From assembly GCA_946479475.1 (NCBI GenBank), contig CAMLGG010000171.1:1-11314 (forward strand): a stretch of DNA of 11,314 bases. The letters run 5' to 3'. Numbering within the stretch: position 1 is the first letter of the stretch; each line of letters begins with the position of its first letter. The position numbers and the translations under genes were made by a program. Shown piece by piece: positions 6,589 through 11,314 of the stretch. The notes under the pieces were generated by a model that did no database searches, had not been told where the DNA came from, and worked only from the letters and a program-made list of their open reading frames with translations. Origin of the DNA: an uncultured Ideonella sp. (GTDB lineage Bacteria; Pseudomonadota; Gammaproteobacteria; Burkholderiales; Burkholderiaceae).

Positions 6589-7236
6589 ATGCGCTGGCTG
6601 TTCTTGATGTTCTTGGCACTGGCCAGCGGCGCAGCATCGTGCGAGGGCATCGGAGAGGTGCTCGAACGCTCCCAGCAGGTGCGGATGGATGCCCACCCGG
6701 CGGTGGATCCGACGGCGCCGGCCGCGGTGAAGATCCGCGCCAGCTTCCAGACGGTGATCGGCGCCACGGGGCAGTTGCCCGCGCTGGAGCTCAGGGTCGT
6801 CTCCGGCGCACCGCTGGCCGAAACGCTGCAGGGCCGCGTCATCGTGGTGGACGAGTCGCTGGCCGAGGCGCGCGAGAGCGATCGCCTCTTCGTGCTGGCC
6901 CACGAGGTGGGCCACGTGGCCCTCAGGCACTGGCCGCAGATGCGCAAGCTCTACCAGGCCTACATCCCTGGCGAGGTCGTCCGCCAGCACACCGACTCGG
7001 TCGCCAACCTGCTCGGCTACGACGCCTCGGCGCTGGCCCACAAGCAGGAGATGGAGGCGGACACCTACGCCATGCGCATGCTCCGGTCCATCGGCCATCC
7101 TCCCGACGAGGCCTGCCAGGCCCTGATGATGCAAGGGGTGCACGGCGATTCGCCGACGCACCCCGGGACGATGAAGCGGATCGCCTCGCTGCGGCAGGCC
7201 GCAGCGGAGGATTCCGCCGCAGCGCACTCGCGCTGA
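6589..7236 (+). CDS. Small exported M48-type zinc metallopeptidase
   Basis: A 215-residue protein with a hydrophobic N-terminal export signal (MRWLFLMFLALASGAAS, about 1-17) followed by Cys18. The lipobox match is poor, so secreted versus lipoprotein is undecided. The zinc-binding motif HEVGH is at 105-109, and the third-ligand motif EADTYA has Glu156, as in M48 (Ste24/HtpX-like) peptidases. The THPGTMKRIASL segment (190-201) resembles the conserved C-terminal part of the family. It is compact, with no further membrane spans or TPR repeats, so it is likely a periplasmic protease or chaperone like BepA/LoiP in simpler form. A strong ribosome site (GGAGGT, 5 bases from the ATG) and the sigma-54 promoter upstream indicate its own regulated transcription. 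It converges with the chemoreceptor gene with only 7 bases between. Confidence 0.85.
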   Translation: MRWLFLMFLALASGAASCEGIGEVLERSQQVRMDAHPAVDPTAPAAVKIRASFQTVIGATGQLPALELRVVSGAPLAETLQGRVIVVDESLAEARESDRLFVLAHEVGHVALRHWPQMRKLYQAYIPGEVVRQHTDSVANLLGYDASALAHKQEMEADTYAMRMLRSIGHPPDEACQALMMQGVHGDSPTHPGTMKRIASLRQAAAEDSAAAHSR

Positions 7237-7243
7237 ACGGCGG

Positions 7244-8365
7244 TCAGGCCGCCACGTGGAACGACGCCATCGAGCCGCTGAGCCGGCTCGACTGCACCTT
7301 CAGCGATTGAGCCGCCGCGGCCAGCTGCTCGACCAGCGCCGCGTTCTGCTGCGTCATCGTGTCGATCTGCGAAATGGCCTGGTGAGTCTGGCCGATGCCG
7401 GCGGTCTGCGACTGGCTGGCCTCGGCGATGTCGCCGATGAGGCCGGCCACGCGCTTCACGCTGTCGAGGATCTCCTGCATGGTGCGGCCCGCCTCGTCGA
7501 CCAGCTGCGAGCCGGCCGAGACCTTCTCCGTCGAGTCGCCGATCAGGGTCTTGATCTCCTTGGCGGCCGTCGAGCTGCGCTGCGCGAGGCTGCGCACCTC
7601 GGAGGCGACCACCGCGAATCCGCGGCCGTGCTCGCCCGCCCGCGCAGCTTCCACCGCGGCGTTCAGGGCCAGGATGTTGGTCTGGAAGGCGATGCCGTCG
7701 ATCACGCCGATGATCTCGGAGATCCTGGCCGCGCTGCTGTTGATCTCTCCCATGCGCGCGATCACGTCGCGCATCATCGCGGCGCCGCGGGTGGCGACGT
7801 CGCTCGATTGGGTCACCACGCGACGCGCCTCGTTCGTGCTTTCCGAGTTGCTGCGCACGGTCTCGGCCAGGTGCTGCATCGAGCTGCTGGTCTCCTGCAG
7901 CGCGCTGGCCTGGCTCTCGGTGCGGGAAGACAGGTCGGAGTTGCCGCTGGCGATCTCCTCCGACGCGGTGTTCACGCTGGCGACCGTCTCGCGCACGTCG
8001 AGGACCATGGTGCGCAGCTTCTTGCGCATGCCGTTGAGCTCGGCGCGCAGCCAGGAGATCTCGTCACGCCCCGGCGAGTCGATCTTGGTTTCGAGGTCTC
8101 CGCCGGCGATCCGCACCACGCACTGCACCGTCGACTCCACCGACTCCTTGATGCTGCCGCGGATGAGCCAGCCGCCGGCCAGCGCCAGCAGGCAGCCCAG
8201 CGTCGACAAGCCACCGACGACCAGGGCGGCGGTGCCTGCCTCCGAGGAGCCGGTGCGCTGCAGGAAACCGACGGCGACGACGCCCACGGCCACCTGCATC
8301 ACGACCATCGTGCTGAAGCCGATCACCACCCGCTTGACGAGGCTGACCCGACGAATCCATTCCAT
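7244..8365 (-). CDS. Methyl-accepting chemotaxis protein without periplasmic sensor
   Basis: A 373-residue transducer. Two hydrophobic segments (about 12-35 and 44-68) are separated by only some eight residues, so there is no room for a periplasmic ligand domain. A HAMP region (about 69-120) is followed by the coiled-coil signalling domain. The highly conserved hairpin tip is clear: [20 protein letters not shown] (223-242) then [20 protein letters not shown] (243-262). There is no CheR/CheB-tethering pentapeptide at the C-terminus (ends SMASFHVAA). The start at 8365 is chosen for its AAGGAGA ribosome site and because it opens directly into the first membrane region; a longer in-frame reading has no homology. 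It probably senses through the membrane, HAMP or a partner protein, and signals via CheW/CheA encoded elsewhere. Confidence 0.93.
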   Translation of the reverse strand: MEWIRRVSLVKRVVIGFSTMVVMQVAVGVVAVGFLQRTGSSEAGTAALVVGGLSTLGCLLALAGGWLIRGSIKESVESTVQCVVRIAGGDLETKIDSPGRDEISWLRAELNGMRKKLRTMVLDVRETVASVNTASEEIASGNSDLSSRTESQASALQETSSSMQHLAETVRSNSESTNEARRVVTQSSDVATRGAAMMRDVIARMGEINSSAARISEIIGVIDGIAFQTNILALNAAVEAARAGEHGRGFAVVASEVRSLAQRSSTAAKEIKTLIGDSTEKVSAGSQLVDEAGRTMQEILDSVKRVAGLIGDIAEASQSQTAGIGQTHQAISQIDTMTQQNAALVEQLAAAAQSLKVQSSRLSGSMASFHVAA

Positions 8366-8382
8366 TTGCTGTCTCCTTGCAA

Positions 8383-8399
8383 GGCGCCCCAAAGGCGCC
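8383..8399 (-). promoter_or_regulatory. Hairpin in the leader of the chemoreceptor mRNA
   Basis: Two GGCGCC copies 5 bases apart can pair into a 6-bp GC stem just upstream of the AAGGAGA ribosome site (8372-8378). It might influence translation or message stability. It lies in the 82-base gap after the HAD gene, where I see no convincing promoter. It could be chance in such GC-rich DNA. Confidence 0.3.
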
Positions 8400-8447
8400 G
8401 CGCCGCCCAGTGGCGCTGGAGGTGTTTTCGGAAGGTCGTGTCGATGA

Positions 8448-9134
8448 TCAAGGGTCCTTGAGCTCGAAGACCGGCCAACCTTCACGCATTGCGCGGTCGC
8501 GCAGGCGCTCGTCGGGGCGCACGACCACCGGGTGCGTCACTGCCTCGAGCAACGGGAGGTCGTTGGAGGAGTCGGTGTAGAACCAGGAGCGCTCGAAAGC
8601 GGAGAGCCCGCCGGCCAGGGGCGGCTGGCACTCGGCCAGCCACAGGCCGACACGCGTGACCTTGTGCTCGCGAAAACACGGCAGGCCGGCGATTTCTCCC
8701 GTCAAGGCGCCCAGCGGCGAGCCATCGACGGTCGCCGGCTCCGTGGCCACCAGGTGATCGACCTCGAACAGCCGCGCGAAGGGCTCGGCGATGAAGCGCG
8801 TGGTGGCCGTCACGATGGCGCACACGTCGCCCGCCTCCAGGTGGCGGTTGACCAGCGCCCGCATGGACGCCGGGACCCTCGCCGCCATCTGCATCTCGAA
8901 TTCCCGACCCCATTGGTCGACCAAGGCACGGGGGAACTTGGCCAGCGGCGCCACGCTGGCGCGGTGCATGTCGTGGATGTCCAGCGAGCCGGCAACGTAC
9001 TGGTGGCAATAGGCGAGGTAGTCCCCCGTGGCGCTTTCGGGCAAGGCGCCCTCCTCCACCAGGAACTGGATCCACGCCATGCCGCTGTCGAACGGAATGA
9101 GCGTGTGGTCGAGGTCGAAGAGCGCCAGGTTCAT
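8448..9134 (-). CDS. HAD-IB family phosphatase (SerB-like)
   Basis: A 228-residue haloacid-dehalogenase hydrolase of subfamily IB, the phosphoserine-phosphatase-like group. Motif I is FDLDHT with nucleophile Asp7 and acid/base Asp9, motif II is Thr109 in IVTAT, the conserved Lys158 is in EHKVTR, and motif III is YTDSSND with Asp188 and Asp192. All catalytic positions are present, so it should be an active phosphatase on a small phosphorylated metabolite. The substrate is not evident: relatives are annotated variously as phosphoserine phosphatase or histidinol phosphatase. It follows the pabBC gene by four bases and so is co-transcribed with it; a phosphatase step linked to folate or chorismate metabolism is possible but only inferred. 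No clear ribosome site precedes it, which suggests translational coupling. Confidence 0.88.
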   Translation of the reverse strand: MNLALFDLDHTLIPFDSGMAWIQFLVEEGALPESATGDYLAYCHQYVAGSLDIHDMHRASVAPLAKFPRALVDQWGREFEMQMAARVPASMRALVNRHLEAGDVCAIVTATTRFIAEPFARLFEVDHLVATEPATVDGSPLGALTGEIAGLPCFREHKVTRVGLWLAECQPPLAGGLSAFERSWFYTDSSNDLPLLEAVTHPVVVRPDERLRDRAMREGWPVFELKDP

Positions 9135-9138
9135 CGGA

Positions 9139-11007
9139 TCACGCCGCGAGCGCCCCCACGTGGTCGGACAGGCGGGCGCGCACGGCGCCGCGCAAGGCGT
9201 TGCAGACGACGATCTCCTCGGCGGCGAAGAGATCCTCGCGCGAGAGGCTGCGCTCCGACGCTTGCCAGGCCGGGTCGGCGAGGAGCACGGCGCGCATCAC
9301 CCCCGGCAGCGCTCCGTCCGCCACTGGAGGCGTCCACCAGCGGCCGGAAAGGCGGACGAAGACGGAGCTGCGGCCCCCCTCCACCAGGCGGCCGTCGGCC
9401 GTGAAGAAAAGACTGTCGAAGGCCCCCACCTCCTCCGCTGCCCGGACGCCGGCGTCGTACACGGCGCGCAGGGTGGTCTTGTGGGCAGACAGCGGGCGGA
9501 TCTCTGCCAGCGGCCAGGGCGCCATCCTCAGGGTGACCTCTTCGCTGTCCAAGGGCTGCAGGGCCGCGTGTGCAAGTTGCAGCTGGCCATCGTGCGACAA
9601 CTGCAGGCGCAGGCGATAGGCCACTCCCCGCACCAGCGTGGCCGAGCGCGTCTGCACCACCTCCAGGGCTTCGGCGCGGTCGAAGGTGAAACCCAGGGCG
9701 CGGGCACTGGCGCTGATCCGGTCGAGGTGCCGCTCCAGATGGCGCACGCCGCCGCCGGGCGTCACGAGCATGGTCTCGAAAAGACCGAAGCCCGGGTCGC
9801 GTCCGGTGAGGAAGCGCGCCTTGAGCAGGCACTCCTCGAACTCGTCGGCGGCGCGGCTGTCCTGGACGATGCCGGCGCCTATGCCCAAGGTCAGCGGTCT
9901 CAGGCCGCGCTCTGCCGCGCCGAGGGTCAGCGTGCGGATCGCCACGCTGAGGCAGAAGTCGCCGACGCGCTCGCCCGCCCTGGGTGCGTCGACCCAGCCG
10001 ATCGCGCCGCAGTAAAGGCCTCGCGGCGTGGATTCGAGGCCGGCGATCAGGTCCATCGTGTGGTGCTTGGGGGCACCGGTGATGGATCCGCAGGGGAACA
10101 CGCCACGCAGCAGCTCCGGCATGCCAATCCCGGCGCGCAAGCGGGCCTGCACGGTCGAGGTCATCTGGAACACGGTCGCATAGGGCTCGATGGCGAAGAG
10201 GGACGGGACCTTGACCGAGCCGACCTGCGCCACCCGACCGAGGTCGTTGCGAAGCAGGTCCACGATCATCAGGTTCTCGGCGCGGTTCTTGACGTCCTCG
10301 GCCAGCAGGCGTGCCGTCTCGCTGTCCCCTTCGGGGGCGATGAAGCGCGCCGCCGTGCCCTTCATCGGCCGCGCGGTCAGCAGTCCGGCGTCGCAGCGGA
10401 GGAAGAGCTCGGGCGAACACGACAGCACGTGGGTCGCCGGGCCGCCTTGTTCCGGCAGGGCGATGAAGGCACCGTAGCTCACCGGTTGTCGCGCCCGCAG
10501 GGCCCGGTACAGGGCGACCGGGGACCCATAGGCCCGGCCGTGCAGGCGATAGGTGTAGTTGACCTGGTAGGTCTCGCCCGCGGCGATGGCCTCGTGGATG
10601 GCTTCGATGCTGCGAATGAACTCTTCGCGGTCCACGCTCGGCTCGAGGTTCATCACGCCGCAGGCGTCGCCGGCATGGCCCTCGGCATCCTGCAGGCGGC
10701 GCAGCCAGAGCGCGACCTCGGGCGTGGCCAGGAGGGCGAGATCGCGGAACATGAGCACGCGCAGCGCCGAGCGGTCATCGGTTGAAAGCCGTCGCGTTCC
10801 GGCGTGCAGCAGCTTCGCGCCCCACTCGTAGTCGGCCAGGAGAACCGCGTGAAGGCCTCCGGCCTGGTCCGCCTCGACGTTCGCCCAAGTACTTTCGAGC
10901 GTGGAGGGATCGGTGCAGCGATGCTCGCGCACGAAGCCGGTGTAGAGGCGGCTCCTCGGTTGCTCTTGGGTAGCGGCCCGGTCGTCCAGCAGCGCGAAGC
11001 ACTTCAT
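9139..11007 (-). CDS. pabBC: Fused PabB-PabC: aminodeoxychorismate synthase I / lyase
   Basis: A 622-residue fusion that makes p-aminobenzoate for folate. Residues about 1-395 are PabB (aminodeoxychorismate synthase component I). It has PMKGT at 214-218 with Lys216, the lysine that separates PabB from TrpE (Ala there), VDLLRNDLGR at 249-258 and GSITGAPK at 307-314. Residues about 405-622 are PabC (4-amino-4-deoxychorismate lyase), a fold-type IV PLP enzyme: FGLFETM at 407-413, the PLP lysine Lys510 in SAHKTTLR, Glu543 in EGGRSS and ALPGVMR at 566-572. The glutaminase PabA is not in the window. The start at 11007 is where homology begins and has AGGGGG 5 bases upstream. The open frame continues a further 80 codons upstream, but those codons are repeat DNA. 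Such fusions are known in proteobacteria. Confidence 0.94.
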   Translation of the reverse strand: MKCFALLDDRAATQEQPRSRLYTGFVREHRCTDPSTLESTWANVEADQAGGLHAVLLADYEWGAKLLHAGTRRLSTDDRSALRVLMFRDLALLATPEVALWLRRLQDAEGHAGDACGVMNLEPSVDREEFIRSIEAIHEAIAAGETYQVNYTYRLHGRAYGSPVALYRALRARQPVSYGAFIALPEQGGPATHVLSCSPELFLRCDAGLLTARPMKGTAARFIAPEGDSETARLLAEDVKNRAENLMIVDLLRNDLGRVAQVGSVKVPSLFAIEPYATVFQMTSTVQARLRAGIGMPELLRGVFPCGSITGAPKHHTMDLIAGLESTPRGLYCGAIGWVDAPRAGERVGDFCLSVAIRTLTLGAAERGLRPLTLGIGAGIVQDSRAADEFEECLLKARFLTGRDPGFGLFETMLVTPGGGVRHLERHLDRISASARALGFTFDRAEALEVVQTRSATLVRGVAYRLRLQLSHDGQLQLAHAALQPLDSEEVTLRMAPWPLAEIRPLSAHKTTLRAVYDAGVRAAEEVGAFDSLFFTADGRLVEGGRSSVFVRLSGRWWTPPVADGALPGVMRAVLLADPAWQASERSLSREDLFAAEEIVVCNALRGAVRARLSDHVGALAA

Positions 11008-11059
11008 GCGAGCCCCCTGGTGGCGCGCATGTGGAGGGGCGGCTTGCGCAGGTCCAGAG

Positions 11060-11134
11060 CCTTCGACAGGCTCAGGCCGAACGGGGGGTGGGACTGCGGA
11101 CGAACCCCCACTCCGTTCACCCTGAGCTTGTCGA
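11060..11134. repeat. Long imperfect palindrome made of two facing REP-like units
   Basis: The left arm (11060-11084) carries the core in reverse and the right arm (11113-11134) carries it forward. The arms match at 19 of 22 positions, and the spacer (GGGGTGGG... facing CCCCCACT) can pair further, leaving only about a dozen loop bases. The first 25 bases are an exact inverted copy of 29-53. The first 55 bases of the element (11062-11116) recur exactly at 11260-11314. It sits about 50 bases upstream of the pabBC start, so any pabBC promoter must lie in or beyond it. Bases 11008-11059 show no recognisable promoter. Confidence 0.8.
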
Positions 11135-11139
11135 CACGC

Positions 11140-11237
11140 CTGAGCTTGTCGAAGGGCCCGAGCATCCTGAGCTTGTCGAAGGGCCTGAGCATCCTGAGCT
11201 TGTCGAAGGGCCTGAGCATCCTGAGCTTGTCGAAGGG
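11140..11237 (+). repeat. 27-bp tandem array, about 3.6 copies
   Basis: A 17-base core, CTGAGCTTGTCGAAGGG, begins at 11140, 11167, 11194 and 11221, exactly 27 bases apart. The spacers are CCTGAGCATC, with one base changed (CCCGAGCATC) after the first copy. The near-identity of the copies points to recent tandem duplication of one REP-like unit. Because 27 is a multiple of three, several frames stay open through it and give spurious low-complexity readings; I do not consider it coding. A further core at 11122 is 18 bases upstream and belongs to the palindrome. Confidence 0.9.
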
Positions 11238-11259
11238 CCGCGTGCACAGGTGGCGAGCG

Positions 11260-11314
11260 TTCGACAGGCTCAGGCCGAACGGGGGGTGGGACTGCGGACG
11301 AACCCCCACTCCGT
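11260..11314. repeat. Second copy of the palindromic repeat, cut by the window end
   Basis: These 55 bases are identical to 11062-11116, offset by 198 bases. The copy runs to the last base of the window, so the right arm of its palindrome and the true extent of the duplication are not visible. It suggests a higher-order repeat (palindrome plus 27-bp array) of at least 198 bases that may continue beyond. Confidence 0.9.

Noticed and set aside
7239..7253. 5-bp GC hairpin (GGCGG facing CCGCC) between the convergent M48 and chemoreceptor genes as a two-way terminator
   Set aside because: The stem is short, overlaps the chemoreceptor stop codon and has no T-run on either side. It is too common a pattern in such GC-rich DNA to support.
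8400..8460. Possible flagellar sigma-28 promoter for the chemoreceptor gene
   Set aside because: I looked for a TAAA -35 and GCCGATAA-like -10 on the minus strand and found only a partial TTGA and CCGAAAA at poor match and spacing.
11008..11247. In-frame extension of pabBC by 80 codons rich in Ala, Leu, Arg and Gln
   Set aside because: It is translation of the 27-bp repeats and the palindrome. The period is a multiple of three, so the frame stays open by chance, and PabB homology begins at the ATG at 11007.
11004..11309. Open frame with repeated Asp-Lys-Leu-Arg units that could look like a tandem-repeat protein
   Set aside because: It is only another frame of the same repeats, has no ribosome site, and shows a pattern expected from the DNA repeat rather than from selection on protein.
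1..11314. Mobile element or island bounded by the terminal repeats
   Set aside because: No transposase, integrase, tRNA attachment site or target duplication is visible, and the genes are ordinary metabolic and regulatory ones with uniform composition. Only the repeat relation itself is reported.

Overview
The window looks like chromosomal DNA from a high-G+C betaproteobacterium of the order Burkholderiales (Comamonadaceae, Sphaerotilaceae or a relative). The evidence is very GC-rich coding throughout, the style of the PQQ, HAD and PabB/PabC proteins, and short dispersed repeats with a CTGAGC(C/T)TGTCGA core of the kind I associate with this order. The genus is not resolved. No tRNA, rRNA, CRISPR array, transposase or phage gene is visible.

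Layout. (1) 1-139: three copies of the dispersed repeat beside the end of pqqE. (2) 140-3339, minus strand: a complete pqqABCDE operon for the redox cofactor pyrroloquinoline quinone, read from pqqA (3339) down to pqqE. pqqC, pqqD and pqqE are chained by 4-base start/stop overlaps, and a perfect 9-bp GC hairpin separates pqqA from pqqB. (3) 3340-3452: the divergent control region. (4) 3453-6459, plus strand: a prolyl-iminopeptidase-like alpha/beta hydrolase, a membrane histidine kinase and a NarL-type response regulator, linked by ATGA overlaps. (5) 6460-6588: a gap holding two palindromes and a near-consensus sigma-54 promoter. (6) 6589-7236, plus strand: a small exported M48-type zinc peptidase. 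(7) 7244-8365, minus strand: a methyl-accepting chemotaxis protein with almost no periplasmic domain. (8) 8448-11007, minus strand: a fused PabB-PabC enzyme for p-aminobenzoate (folate) synthesis followed 4 bases later by a HAD-IB phosphatase. (9) 11008-11314: a dense repeat block with a long imperfect palindrome, a 27-bp tandem array and a second copy of the palindrome running off the window.

How the genes may work together. PqqA is the peptide precursor. PqqD presents it to the radical-SAM enzyme PqqE, which joins a Glu and a Tyr. A protease must then trim the peptide, PqqB is thought to hydroxylate the product, and PqqC closes the rings by oxidation. No M16-type PqqF/PqqG protease is present here. 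The divergent peptidase-kinase-regulator operon is therefore the most interesting neighbourhood: the two-component system may control PQQ genes or PQQ-dependent dehydrogenases, and the S33 peptidase is a speculative helper in peptide trimming. Both ideas are inference from position. The MCP and the folate genes appear unrelated to PQQ.
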